A model generated the notes under the pieces. That model had not been told where the DNA came from. It did not search any database and saw nothing but the letters and a program-made list of their open reading frames with translations. A stretch of 64,000 bases of DNA from Saccharothrix sp. GTDB taxonomy: Bacteria > Actinomycetota > Actinomycetes > Mycobacteriales > Pseudonocardiaceae. Position 1 is the stretch's first letter; every line of letters begins with the position of its first letter. The position numbers and the translations under genes were made by a program. This document shows positions 40,601 to 49,832 of this stretch, piece after piece. The DNA lies in assembly GCF_031180885.1 (NCBI RefSeq), contig NZ_JAPSLK010000033.1, positions 1 through 64,000 on the forward strand. Direction: 5' to 3'.

Positions 40601-42271
40601 ATGAAGGTCGCGACAGACGGGAACACGGCGCCACCCTGGTCACCGACCAGGACCACCGCGGCCACGACCGTGCCGATGAAGGCCCCGGCCGCCACCGTGC
40701 CGATCAGGACGGTGCCGACCGGACCCCCGCCGGCCGGAACCCGGCCAGGCCAGACGCCGCCTGGCCGGCCCTCGCCGGGCCGGAACGCGCCAGGTCAGAC
40801 CTCGCCGGCGGGAGCCTCGCCGCGCCAGGCCCCGCCGGGCCGGCCCTCGCCGGCGCGGCGCACGCGGGCCGTTGTGAAGGCCGGGATCGGCGCCCTGGTG
40901 GTCGGCGCGGTGGCGTTGTTGCTGTTCACCGGTGGTGCCGGGTTGCCGGCCGACGGCAAGGTCACGTTGGTGGTGTTCACCGTCGCGGTCGGCGCGTGGG
41001 TGTTCACGGCGTTGGACGACACGTACGTCGCCCTGGCCGCCGCGCTGCTCCTGGTCCTGCTCGGCGTGCTCGCCGACGACCAGCTGCTCGGCGCGCTCGG
41101 CGGCGACACGATCTGGCTGTTGATCGCCGCCTTCGCCCTGGCGGCCGGGGTCGGTGCGACCGGGTTGCCGGCGCGGGTGGCGGTCGGCCTGATCGCCAAG
41201 GCGCGCAGCGTCCGCCAGTTGGCGCACCTGGTCACGGTCGCTCTCGTGCTGACCGCGTTCGCGGTGCCGGCGACCTCGGGACGTGCCGCGCTGGTGCTGC
41301 CGGTGTTCCTCGCCCTGGCCAAAGGGCTGGCCGACCGGCCACGGGTGGTTCGCGCGCTGTCCCTGCTGTTCCCCTCGGTCATCCTGCTGTCCGCCGTCGC
41401 GACCCTGATCGGCGCGGGCGCCCACCTCATCACCAGCCACCTGCTGCTCACCGCGACCGGGACGGGCATCGGCTTCGGCCAGTGGCTGCTGCTCGGACTC
41501 CCGCTCGCCGTGGTCTCGTCGCACGCGACGGCCGAACTCGTGCTCCTGCTGTTCACCCGCCGGTCCGACCGGGTGCGCCGGCTGCGGGTCGACGCCGATC
41601 GGCTGGGCCGGTTGGCGAACGCGCCGCGCTCCGGTCGCCTCGAACCGGCCGAACGCAGGGCGCTGATCGTGCTGGCACTGGTGTCGGCGGCGTGGGTCTG
41701 CGAGCCCTGGCACGGCGTGCCTGCCGCCGTGGTGGCGCTCGGCGGCGCGCTGGTGATCACCGCGCCGAAGCTCGGCACCATCGCGCTCGGGCCCGCGCTG
41801 GCCGGGGTGCCGTGGTCGTTGCTGCTCTTCATGGCCGCGACCGCGGCCCTCGGCACGGCGTTGACCGCGTCGGGGGCCGCCGCCTGGCTGACCGGGCACA
41901 TGACCGGCCTCGGCGGTGACGACCTCGCCTTCCTGGCCGCCGTCGTGGCGGTGAGCACGGTGGCGCACCTGCTGGTGCAGTCCCGGTCCGCCCGGTCGTC
42001 CGTGCTCATCCCGGTGCTCGTCCCGCTGGCCGCGGCGCTCGGCCTGAACCCGGCCGCGGTGGCCTTCGCCTCGACCGCGGCGGCCGGGTTCTGCCACACC
42101 CTGCCGTCGTCGGCCAAGCCGGTGGCGATCTTCGCCAACGTGCCCGGAACGACCACGTACACCCGCTCCGACCTGCTCAAGCTCTCGGCCCTGCTGGCAC
42201 CGCTCAACGCCGTGCTCGTGCTCGGGTTCGCGCTCGTCGTCTGGCCGCACCTCGGCCTGCCACTGCGCTGA
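40601..42271 (+). CDS. SLC13/DASS-family anion transporter
   Basis: A 556-residue transporter. Some 90 residues of Pro/Thr/Gly-rich low-complexity sequence (PGRPSPGRNAPGQTSP) precede a 12-span core: AVVKAGIGALVVGAVALLLF, LGGDTIWLLIAAFALAAGVG, VPATSGRAALVLPVFLAL and VHLLVQSRSARSSVLIPVLV-like blocks place it with dicarboxylate/sulfate transporters (the SNT-type loop appears as PATSGRA). It probably imports a small organic acid; the following glycerate kinase suggests glycerate or a precursor such as tartronate. GTG 40874 would remove the extension, but the regulator box and spacing favour ATG 40601, perhaps leaderless. Confidence 0.82.
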   Translation: MKVATDGNTAPPWSPTRTTAATTVPMKAPAATVPIRTVPTGPPPAGTRPGQTPPGRPSPGRNAPGQTSPAGASPRQAPPGRPSPARRTRAVVKAGIGALVVGAVALLLFTGGAGLPADGKVTLVVFTVAVGAWVFTALDDTYVALAAALLLVLLGVLADDQLLGALGGDTIWLLIAAFALAAGVGATGLPARVAVGLIAKARSVRQLAHLVTVALVLTAFAVPATSGRAALVLPVFLALAKGLADRPRVVRALSLLFPSVILLSAVATLIGAGAHLITSHLLLTATGTGIGFGQWLLLGLPLAVVSSHATAELVLLLFTRRSDRVRRLRVDADRLGRLANAPRSGRLEPAERRALIVLALVSAAWVCEPWHGVPAAVVALGGALVITAPKLGTIALGPALAGVPWSLLLFMAATAALGTALTASGAAAWLTGHMTGLGGDDLAFLAAVVAVSTVAHLLVQSRSARSSVLIPVLVPLAAALGLNPAAVAFASTAAAGFCHTLPSSAKPVAIFANVPGTTTYTRSDLLKLSALLAPLNAVLVLGFALVVWPHLGLPLR

Positions 42272-42306
42272 CCGCCCCTGCCCGCCACCCACTTGGAGGA
42301 GAAGTC

Positions 42307-43467
42307 ATGATGCCGCTGAAGTTCGTCGTCGCACCGAGCGGGTTCAAGGAATGCCTCGACGCGCGGGAGGTGGCCGAGGCCATCGCGGCGGGCGTGCGCC
42401 GCGTCGTGCCCGGCGCCGTGATCGACCAGGTGCCCTTGGTGGACGGCGGTGAGGGGTCGGCCAAGGCGTTGGCGGCGGCCACCGGCGGCGAGGTGGTGCC
42501 GGTCGTGGTCAGCGGACCGCTCGGCGACCCGGTGCGCGCGCACTTCGCGGTGCTCGGCGGCCCCGGCCCGCGCACCGCGGTGGTGGAGATGGCGGCGGCG
42601 GCCGGGCTGCGGTTGGTGCCGCCGGACGCCCGCGACCCCGGCGTGACCACCACCTACGGCGTCGGCGAGCTGATCGGCGCGGCGCTGGACGCCGGTTGCG
42701 AGCGGGTCCTGGTCGGGTGCGGCGACTCCGGCACCTCGGACGGCGGTGCGGGAGCGCTGCGGGCGTTGGGCGTCCGATTGCTCGACGAACGGGGCGAAGA
42801 CCTCGTTCCCGGCGGGAACGCGCTGGCGGACGTGCACCACGTCGACGTGTCCGGGCTCGACTCCCGGCTGGAGAAGATCGAGCTCACGCTGGCCTGCAAC
42901 CCGCACAACGTGCTGTGCGGCGACCGCGGCGTCGCCAGGGTCTTCGGACCGCAGAAGGGCGCGGGCCCCGAGCAGGTCGAGCGGCTGGCCGCGGCGATGG
43001 ACCGCTGGGCGGACGTGCTGCACTCGACGTTCGGCGTGGACGTGCGGCACGTGGCCGGTGGAGGTGCGTCCGGCGGGCTGGGCGCGGGACTGGCCGCCGT
43101 GCTCGGCGCGACCCTGGTGCCCCGGTTCGAGGTGATGCTGGACCACGCCGACCTCGACGCCAGGCTGGCCGACGCCGACCTGGTGATCACCGCCGAGGGC
43201 GCGATCGACTTCCAGACGCCGCACGGGAAGGTGCCCGCCGAGGTGGCCAGGCGGGCCAAGCGGCAGGGCAAGCCGGTGATCGCGCTGGCGGGCACCATCG
43301 GGCGCGGCGCGCGGCGCAGCCACGACGTGGGCATCGACGCGTACGCGGGCATCCTGGCCGCTCCCGTGCCGCTGGCCGAGGCGATGGACAACGCGGCCGG
43401 GCTGCTCGCCGACGCCACCGAACGCGTCCTGCGCCTGGTCCTCGTCGGAGCCTCCCTCGGCCGGTGA
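42307..43467 (+). CDS. Glycerate kinase (GlxK/GarK family)
   Basis: A 386-residue kinase that phosphorylates glycerate to phosphoglycerate. Family blocks: FVVAPSGFKECLDAREVAEA, VPLVDGGEGSAKAL, GCGDSGTSDGGAGALRALG, ACNPHNVLCGDRGVARVFGPQKGA as two pieces, and ITAEGAIDFQT-HGKVP near the end. A strong GGAGGAG precedes the ATG. It lies 35 bp behind the transporter gene, so one operon takes up an organic acid and feeds it to glycolysis. Confidence 0.95.
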   Translation: MMPLKFVVAPSGFKECLDAREVAEAIAAGVRRVVPGAVIDQVPLVDGGEGSAKALAAATGGEVVPVVVSGPLGDPVRAHFAVLGGPGPRTAVVEMAAAAGLRLVPPDARDPGVTTTYGVGELIGAALDAGCERVLVGCGDSGTSDGGAGALRALGVRLLDERGEDLVPGGNALADVHHVDVSGLDSRLEKIELTLACNPHNVLCGDRGVARVFGPQKGAGPEQVERLAAAMDRWADVLHSTFGVDVRHVAGGGASGGLGAGLAAVLGATLVPRFEVMLDHADLDARLADADLVITAEGAIDFQTPHGKVPAEVARRAKRQGKPVIALAGTIGRGARRSHDVGIDAYAGILAAPVPLAEAMDNAAGLLADATERVLRLVLVGASLGR

Positions 43468-43636
43468 CCGCCGCTGTTCACCACTTGAACCCAAGGAACG
43501 AAACGAGGTTCCACGCCAGGTGCCGGACACCGACAATCCGATCTTGTGCGATCTGCGGATCTCCTCATGCCTTGCGGCGATGGCACCGCTCACCTGGATG
43601 AATCGTTTCGCCCGTGGGCCGGGTTGCGCGCGGCCG

Positions 43637-46627
43637 TCACGGCCCGACCGGCGTGCCGAGCCGGTCGAGCCTGGTCGCCATGTCCTCGACGTGTGGCATG
43701 CTCAGCTCGCCGTAGACCACCAGCGCCCGCTGCCAGTACTCGCGGGCGTGGTCGTGGTCGCCCAGTCCCGCGTGGACGTCTCCGATGCCGGCGAGCGCGT
43801 GCGCGTGCTCGTGCCGGTGCGCTTGCCCGTCCCCTGCCAGTGCTTCGCGGTAGAGCCGGAGTGCCCTGGCGTGGTTCCCCGTGGCCGCGTGCGTGGCGGC
43901 CAGCTCGTTCAGCGCGCCCGTCGCCATCTCGGAGTCGCCGATGGCGCGGGCCACCGCCAACGCGGAGTCGAGGTGCCGCAACGCCGGTTCGTGCTCGCCC
44001 AACCCGCGGTGCGCGACACCGAGCGCGCGCATCGCCAGACACTCGAGGCCGCGGCTGCCGATGTCGTGCGCGAGGGACAAGGCGTCCCGCGCGTCGGACA
44101 ACGCCTCCCGGTGGCGGCCGACCTCGGCGCGTGCCCAGGCCAAGCCGAACAACGCCATCGTCTCGCTGATCCGATTGCTGTTGGCCCGGGTGATGGTCAG
44201 CACCCGCTCGTACAGGTTGGCCGCTTCGTCGTACCGGCGCAGGACGGTGAGGACCCGCCCGAGGTTGTTCATCGCCGGGACGCCCAGGCGCGGGTCGGCG
44301 GACCCCTCGAAGAACACGAGCGCGCGGCGCCAGGTGTCGGCTGCCGCGACCAGGTCGCTCCGCCGCCAGTGCGCGATGCCGGTGTTGTTCAACGTCGAGG
44401 CCTGCATCAGCCGGTCGCCGACCTGCTCGTACAGGCTGAACGCCCGGGTCAGGTGTCCGATGGCCTCGGACGCGGCCCCCGTCCAGGCCATCGAGGCGCC
44501 GAGCGCCCGTCGCGCGTTGGCCTCGGCGGCGACGTCGCCGAGTGCCTGGGCCGCGTGCATGGCGCGGGTGTGCAGCGCGACGGCGTCGTTCAGGTAGTGG
44601 CCGGCGGCGAGGTATCGCCACACGGTGTCGGCCAGCGCGATCACGTGGTCGGGACCGCCGTGCTGGGTGGTGGCGATCAGGTTGGCGCGCTCGTCGTCCA
44701 GCCAGCCGAACGCCGCTCCATAGGTGTCGAACACCGGTTTCTCGGTGTCGGTCGCGGGGACTTCCGGCCGGATCTCCGCCTCGTGCGGTGCGATGACGTC
44801 CATCGCGGCGGAGGCGGTGGCGAGGTAGTGGTCGAACAGCCGGGCGAGCGGCGCGGCGGTGTCGTCGGTGGTGTCGGCCAGTTCGGCGGCGTAGGCGCGC
44901 AGCAGGTCGTGCGGTTGGTACCGCCCGCCGGGCGTCTGGTCGACCAGATGGGCGCGTACCAGCACGTCGAGTGCCCGGCGGGTGTCCCGGAGCGGGGTCC
45001 CGGCCATGGCCGCCACCGCGTAGGCGTCCACGTCGTGCCCGGGGTGCACGCCCAGCAGCCGGAAGACCCTGGCCACGGCGGGATCGAGCTGCCGGTACGA
45101 CCACGAGAACACCGCGCGGACCGCGGTGTGCGGGTCGCCCTCGACGTCCAGCAGGTCCAGCAGGTCCTGCGCCTCGGCGAGCTCGCCGGCCAGCTCGCCG
45201 AGGGTGCGGCCCGGCCTCGACCGGACGAGCTCCGCGGTGATCCGCAGCGCGAGCGGCAACCGCGCGCAGCGCTCGACCAGCACGTCGACCGCCGCGGGCT
45301 CCGCGTCGGCACGCGCGCCGAGCAGTTCCCGCAACAGGCCCGCCGCATCGGTCCGGGGGAGCCGGTCCAAGCCGATCCGGTGCGCACCTTCCCGCGCGAT
45401 GAGCCCGGCGAGGGAGTCGCGGCTGGTCACCAGCGTGAAACACGTCGAGCCCGCGGGTAACAGCGGGCGCACCTGCTCGACGGTGCGGGCGTTGTCCAGC
45501 AGGACCAGCACCCTGCGCCCGTCGACCAGCGTGCGGAAGCGGGCGGCGCGCTCGGCGAGGTCCTCGGGGATCGCCGCGCCGTCCAGACCGAGCGCGCGCA
45601 GGAAGCCGGCCAGCGCCTCGGCGGCCGGGACCGGCTCGTCCGGGCCGTAGCCGCGCAGGTCCACGTAGAGCTGCCCGTCCGGGAACCGGTCGCGCACCCG
45701 GTGCGCCCACCGCACCGCGAGCGCGGTCTTGCCCACCCCGGCGGTGCCGGCCACCGCCGAGATCACCACCGGCGACCGGGCGGACGGCAACCCGTCCAGC
45801 TCCGCGAGTTCGGCCTCCCGACCGACGAATCCCCGCACGTCCACCGGGAGCTGGGCGGGCACCTCACGGCCGGCGGCCCGGTCGTCCGGCGCCGGCTCGG
45901 GCACGTCCTCGGCGAGGACCTGGCACTGCAGCTCCCGCAGCTCCGGCCCCGGCTCCAGCCCCAGCTCGCACACCAAGGTCTCCCGGGCCCGGTGGTAGAC
46001 CTCCAGCGCCTCCGACCGGCGCCCGGCCCGGTACAGCGCGGTCATCAGCAGCCCGTGCAGCCGCTCCCGCAGCGGGTGCTCGGCCACCAGCTCGGCGAGC
46101 TCGCCGATGACCGCCTCGTGGAGGCCACACGCCAACTGCGCCTGGTAGAGCGACTCGGCGGCGGTGAGGCGGCGTTCGACGAGCCGCCGCGCCCAGTCGG
46201 CGAGCACCGGCACCTCCACGTCCGCGAACGGGGTGCCACGCCACAGCGCCAACGCCGCCCGCAGCGACTCGATCGCCCGTTGCGGCTCCCGCTCCGCGGC
46301 CGCCACCCCCGCCCCGACCAGCGCCTCGAACCGCTCCGCGTCGACCACCGCCGGCCGCGCCAGCAGCCGGTAGCCCGCCGCGCCGAACGACAGCCGAGCC
46401 GGGTCGTCCAGCACACCGCGCAGTCGGTGCACGTGCAGCTGCAGCTTCTGCGCGGCCCGCGGGTCCGGCTGGTCACCCCAGAGCGCGTCCGTCAGCACGT
46501 CCACCGGAACCGGCTGGTTGGCCCGAGCCAACAGCACGCCGAGCAGCGTCCGCCGCAGCCGCCCGGACAGCACCCCCACCCCCTCGCCGTGCCGTACCTC
46601 CAGCGCCCCCAACACCCGAAACTCCAT
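43637..46627 (-). CDS. AfsR-like SARP regulator (BTAD, NB-ARC, TPR)
   Basis: A 996-residue regulator. Residues 1-95 form an OmpR-like winged helix (MEFRVLGALEVRHGEG, LQLHVHRLRGVLDD); 95-245 the BTAD helical domain (LRERLHGLLMTALYRAGRRS, ARETLVCELGLEPGPEL). NB-ARC follows with a Walker A AGTAGVGKTALAVRWAH, Walker B RRVLVLLDNA and sensor VTSRDSLAG. From about 640 a TPR array (GVAHRGLGEHEPALRHLDSA, GDVHAGLGDHDHAREYWQRA) runs to the end. Such proteins activate antibiotic or differentiation genes after ATP-driven oligomerisation. ATG 46627 has a G-rich run upstream. Its target is not evident nearby; the lanthipeptide cluster is 10 kb away. Confidence 0.92.
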   Translation of the reverse strand: MEFRVLGALEVRHGEGVGVLSGRLRRTLLGVLLARANQPVPVDVLTDALWGDQPDPRAAQKLQLHVHRLRGVLDDPARLSFGAAGYRLLARPAVVDAERFEALVGAGVAAAEREPQRAIESLRAALALWRGTPFADVEVPVLADWARRLVERRLTAAESLYQAQLACGLHEAVIGELAELVAEHPLRERLHGLLMTALYRAGRRSEALEVYHRARETLVCELGLEPGPELRELQCQVLAEDVPEPAPDDRAAGREVPAQLPVDVRGFVGREAELAELDGLPSARSPVVISAVAGTAGVGKTALAVRWAHRVRDRFPDGQLYVDLRGYGPDEPVPAAEALAGFLRALGLDGAAIPEDLAERAARFRTLVDGRRVLVLLDNARTVEQVRPLLPAGSTCFTLVTSRDSLAGLIAREGAHRIGLDRLPRTDAAGLLRELLGARADAEPAAVDVLVERCARLPLALRITAELVRSRPGRTLGELAGELAEAQDLLDLLDVEGDPHTAVRAVFSWSYRQLDPAVARVFRLLGVHPGHDVDAYAVAAMAGTPLRDTRRALDVLVRAHLVDQTPGGRYQPHDLLRAYAAELADTTDDTAAPLARLFDHYLATASAAMDVIAPHEAEIRPEVPATDTEKPVFDTYGAAFGWLDDERANLIATTQHGGPDHVIALADTVWRYLAAGHYLNDAVALHTRAMHAAQALGDVAAEANARRALGASMAWTGAASEAIGHLTRAFSLYEQVGDRLMQASTLNNTGIAHWRRSDLVAAADTWRRALVFFEGSADPRLGVPAMNNLGRVLTVLRRYDEAANLYERVLTITRANSNRISETMALFGLAWARAEVGRHREALSDARDALSLAHDIGSRGLECLAMRALGVAHRGLGEHEPALRHLDSALAVARAIGDSEMATGALNELAATHAATGNHARALRLYREALAGDGQAHRHEHAHALAGIGDVHAGLGDHDHAREYWQRALVVYGELSMPHVEDMATRLDRLGTPVGP

Positions 46628-46897
46628 GAGCCCCCGCCCCTCCGACCAGCCCAGCCAGTTTCGCGCACCCGGGCTTGTTCCGGTGTGGAAGTGCGACAAA
46701 GGCCCGGAGCGGACGACGCGTCCGGTGGGCGACCCCGCCCCCGCGCGAGGTGGAGGTCCTGCGTGCTGGTTGGCCCGAGGTCCAAGGAGCCCTCGCGCGG
46801 GCCACCGGGAACATCGGCACAACGGAGGACGCACCAGGAGAGTCGCTCCTGGTGCATCCTCCGCGGTCACCGTGCCACCGGTTGCCGAACCGGCTCG

Positions 46898-47260
46898 TCA
46901 GGCGTAGTCGGTCGACCAAGCCGAGCACTTGTCGAGGGCGTTGTTGACGTTCACGCAGGCCTTGTACTCGACCTTGGAGTCCTCGGCGAAGTCCTTGTCG
47001 TACTCGCCGCTCTTGTTGCACCCGCCGCTGAAGTCGATCCGCTGCTCGGAGCCGCCGCGGAGCTTGTACACGAGGTACACGGAATAGCCGTCGCATTTGG
47101 TGTCGTACAGGCGGAAGATCTCACCGTCCGAGGTGAACGTCGCCCTGGCGCCGGCACTGGTGCTCGCGCTGCTGTCGGCGTGCGCCGCCGGCGCGACCAA
47201 CGCCGCACCCCCAACGGCGAGCGCGAGCGCGGAGAACGCGAGAGCCACTTTCTTGATCAT
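46898..47260 (-). CDS. Small secreted Cys-containing protein
   Basis: A 120-residue exported protein. The signal peptide (VALAFSALALAVGGAALVA) ends near AHA-DS. The mature ~90 residues are beta-rich and have four Cys (TKCDGYS, GGCNKSG, KACVNV, DKCSAW), enough for two disulfides. GGAGG lies nine bases before the ATG. Small proteins like this are abundant in actinobacterial secretomes; function unknown. Confidence 0.75.
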   Translation of the reverse strand: MIKKVALAFSALALAVGGAALVAPAAHADSSASTSAGARATFTSDGEIFRLYDTKCDGYSVYLVYKLRGGSEQRIDFSGGCNKSGEYDKDFAEDSKVEYKACVNVNNALDKCSAWSTDYA

Positions 47261-47371
47261 GTCGTGGAACCTCCGAGTTGTTCGCTGTCCTTCGGCCCCC
47301 CGGCCGACGACACGACAAGAATCTCCGCAGCGCTTTCACCGGACTTTCGCGAGGATGAAAGCGCTCCCGGC

Positions 47372-47475
47372 CGGTTGGTGTTGATCAAGCGGACCAAGCC
47401 GGGGCAGGCGCCGTACCGGACCGCGCCGGGTGGCGGTGTCGAGGAGGCCGACGCATCGGTGGAGGCGGGCTTTCG
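47372..47475 (+). pseudogene. NUDIX hydrolase N-terminal fragment
   Basis: The frame reads RLVLIKRTKPGQAPYRTAPG, then GGVEEADASVEAGF, which is how NUDIX domains begin (the GGG(V/I)E start of the NUDIX box), but coding similarity stops at about 47475, before the REUXEE acids. Truncated against the 3' end of the methyltransferase gene. Confidence 0.6.
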
Positions 47476-47478
47476 GCC

Positions 47479-48123
47479 TCAGGAAGAGCGGCGGGCGAAG
47501 AGGAATGCCTGTGGGACTTGGGCGTCCGGGTCGCACAGCCACTGGGCGTCGATCTCGAACCCGGCGTCACGCAACCAGGAGGCCACCTTGTCCGGCTGAC
47601 GGCGGTGGACGTAGACCGACATCGGGTGGCCGCCATACCCCTCCGTCTTCAACCGCGAGATGTCACCGACATGAAACCCGAGGTGCAAAGGTCCGCCCGG
47701 ACGCAGCACCCGGTGGAAGTGCGCGAAGACCGTCGGCACCTCCTCGTCCGGGATGTGGATCAACGACCACCACGCGAGCAGGCCGGCCACCGACGCGTCG
47801 GGGAGGTGCAGGTCCGTCATCGAGCCCACCTCGAACCGCAACCCCGGGTGCTCACGCCGGGCCACGTCGACCATCCCCGGAGAAAGATCGATGCCGAACG
47901 CGTCGACACCGAGACCGTGCAGGTGCGCGGTGACATGCCCGGGACCGCAGCCGACGTCCGCCACCGGCCCGCCACCGGCAGCCCGCACACGATCGGCGAA
48001 CACCGAAAGCGCGGCCCGAAGGTAGGGCTCGCCGGCGATGGCATCCCGCACGTAGTCGGTGTAGCTGACCGCGACCGTGTCGTAGGAGGTGCGGGTGTCG
48101 GCCAGCCAGTCGTCCGTGGTCAT
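47479..48123 (-). CDS. Class I SAM-dependent methyltransferase
   Basis: A 214-residue methyltransferase of the small-molecule type. Motif I is VADVGCGPGHVTAHL, motif II GIDLSPGMVDVARREHPG, then SMTDLHLPDASVAGLLAWWS and a post-loop RVLRPGGPLHLGFH. The C-terminus (WLRDAGFEIDAQWL) is typical. The start ATG 48123 follows a weak ribosome site; the frame runs on upstream through unrelated fragments. It appears to be the only complete gene in the scrap zone 47372-48888. Substrate unknown. Confidence 0.82.
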   Translation of the reverse strand: MTTDDWLADTRTSYDTVAVSYTDYVRDAIAGEPYLRAALSVFADRVRAAGGGPVADVGCGPGHVTAHLHGLGVDAFGIDLSPGMVDVARREHPGLRFEVGSMTDLHLPDASVAGLLAWWSLIHIPDEEVPTVFAHFHRVLRPGGPLHLGFHVGDISRLKTEGYGGHPMSVYVHRRQPDKVASWLRDAGFEIDAQWLCDPDAQVPQAFLFARRSS

Positions 48124-48145
48124 GACCGACACGATATTCCCAGGC

Positions 48146-48280
48146 CGCTGTGACGACGATCTTCCGCCCTTCGTAGAGGCCCTTTTCCAGGTGGTGGTGT
48201 GCCTCGACGACGTCGTCGAGGGCGAACACCCTGTCGATGGCGGGTCGCAGCGCGCCGAGGCGCACCCCTGGCGTCGGGGA
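48146..48280 (-). pseudogene. Zinc-binding dehydrogenase (MDR/quinone oxidoreductase) C-terminal fragment
   Basis: Reads GALRPAIDRVFALDDVVEAH, then HLEKGLYEGRKIVVTA, the standard ending of MDR-family quinone oxidoreductases. The catalytic and Rossmann domains are absent. Confidence 0.65.
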
Positions 48281-48283
48281 CGA

Positions 48284-48535
48284 CACAGTGAACTCGTCGA
48301 CCTCATCAGCGGCGTCTCGCGCAAAGTCCTCACCCAGACGCTGCGCCGGCTCCAGCGGTACGGTCTGGTCGAACGCCGTGCCGAGGCGCCCCGGCGGGTC
48401 GAGTACCGCCTCACCGACCTCGGCCGGACCCCCGTCGAGCCCATCGAGGTCCTGACGGACTGGGCCAGGGACCACGGCGGTGCCGTCGCCGACTTCCAGG
48501 AAGCCGCCGCCAGTGCGCCCGAACGGCCGAGGTGA
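48284..48535 (+). pseudogene. HxlR-family regulator C-terminal fragment
   Basis: Reads SGVSRKVLTQTLRRLQRYGL, then VERRAEAPRRVEYRLTDLG and a WARDHGG end, matching the recognition helix, wing and end of HxlR regulators. The first ~40 residues are missing. HxlR genes often sit divergent from quinone oxidoreductases, so this and 48146-48280 may be the two ends of one locus left after a deletion of its middle. Confidence 0.7.
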
Positions 48536-48575
48536 TCGCCGACGCCGCCGTTTCCCCCGCCATAGGATGAAACCC

Positions 48576-48668
48576 GTGACAATGGAGGAGCACGTCCCGC
48601 GTCCGCTGTTCGCGGGGTCGTCGCGCCGCTGGATCCGGCTGCTGCCCTGGGCCTGGGCGTTCGTGCTG
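48576..48668 (+). pseudogene. Histidine kinase N-terminal fragment
   Basis: Reads MEEHVPRPLFAGSSRRWIRL then LPWAWAFVL, like the start of actinobacterial sensor kinases; it stops in the first membrane span, where it meets the truncated MFS gene coming from the other side. Confidence 0.45.
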
Positions 48669-48671
48669 CAC

Positions 48672-48888
48672 CCAGCAAGCCCGCGACCGGTGTGATGAGC
48701 GCGCCGGTGACCAGCAGCACGATGCTGAGCAGTGCCCCTTCGGCGGGACTCATGCCCAGTTCGCGTTGCAGGAGCGGGAGCGTCGGCGTCGCCACCGACT
48801 CCAGGGCACCCGTGGCCACCGCCAGCGCGCCGAGCGCCCCGACGGCGGCCTTCCCGATCGAGGCCCGGGGAAGAGCGGTCGTGGTCAT
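48672..48888 (-). pseudogene. MFS transporter N-terminal fragment
   Basis: Starts MTTTALPRASIGKAAVGALG and has ESVATPTLPLLQRELGMSPA and LLVTGALITPVAGLLG, the first two spans of a 12- or 14-span transporter; the rest is missing. The break at about 48670 joins the kinase fragment. Confidence 0.65.
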
Positions 48889-49229
48889 GAACGTCCCCGC
48901 CGCTCTGCTCGGGCCGGTCGGGCTGGTGGCGCGGCGTCGCCCGTACCGGCAGGCACGTACACCGCGCGGGAGTGCCGAGCCAACGCCCACGAGCGCGTGC
49001 GCGCCCGCTGCCGCTTACCCTTGCGCAACCTCATGTTCCGTCCTTCGTGGTCGTCGTTCGCGACGAGACCAGACTGCGAGGACGGTTGCGCACCAGGCGT
49101 CATACGGGGGCGCCAAGGTGTGTGTGCTACCCCGGTAGGGGGTGGATGACGAGCCTGTCCCAGGTTCCGACGATGAAGCCACCACTCCCCGATCGCCGCG
49201 CCACCGGGTACGGATGGCGGCCCTAGTCC
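48889..49229. other. Gene-free stretch
   Basis: About 340 bp. Presumably the upstream region of the truncated MFS gene; no credible gene or motif seen. Confidence 0.4.
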
Positions 49230-49832
49230 TCAGCCCGGACGCCCGGCCCCTTCGCTGCCCGGCCCTTCCTGGTGGTCGGGCGCCTGCCAGATGTCCAGCC
49301 GCACCCGCCTGCCGGTCAACTCCTCCAGCTCGCCGCGGAGCCGGTCGGCCTCCGCACCACGACGACCGGCCAGCAGGATCGGCCGGGCCGCGCGGATACC
49401 CACCCGCAGCTGATCCACGGCCCTGTCGACCTCCACCGCCGACACCCCGACCGCCCGTTCGACGCCCCGCTGCACCGCATCGCGGATCGCGGCGTCCTCC
49501 GCAGCCTCCGCCTCGGCACGCAACTCCCGGTCCGTCACGATCGTCGAGCCGGCCGCGACCCCCGCCTCCGCGAACCCGACCACTTCGATCCGGTCGGCCA
49601 ACAACCGGCCCACCATCTCCCAGCGGCCCCGTTCATCGGCCGCGGCGTACGCACGGCCCGCCTCGGTGGTCAGCTCCAAATCCACATATGAATTCAGGTG
49701 CACCCGCAACACCACCGGCGCCTGGCCGGGATCACGCCCGGCGATCACCATCCGGCGGGCCACGGTGTACTTCTCCCCGGTTTCGGCCATCCGGGCCCGG
49801 ACCTGCTTCTTGAACGCGCTGTCGTCAGTCAC
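49230..49832 (-). CDS. Hypothetical protein, mobile-element type
   Basis: A 200-residue charged protein. It opens DDSAFKKQVRARMAETGEKY and TVARRMVIAG, an N-terminus I associate with proteins of actinobacterial plasmids and integrated elements, followed by a predicted long helix (ELRAEAEAAEDAAIRDAVQR). No enzymatic motif is visible. GTG 49832 has GAGGGA six bases upstream. Single gene, with no recognisable partner. Confidence 0.6.
   Translation of the reverse strand: MTDDSAFKKQVRARMAETGEKYTVARRMVIAGRDPGQAPVVLRVHLNSYVDLELTTEAGRAYAAADERGRWEMVGRLLADRIEVVGFAEAGVAAGSTIVTDRELRAEAEAAEDAAIRDAVQRGVERAVGVSAVEVDRAVDQLRVGIRAARPILLAGRRGAEADRLRGELEELTGRRVRLDIWQAPDHQEGPGSEGAGRPG

Noticed and set aside
43491..43509. 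Inverted repeat GGAAC-N8-GTTCC after glycerate kinase
   Set aside because: Short arms, no following gene on either strand within range; could be chance.
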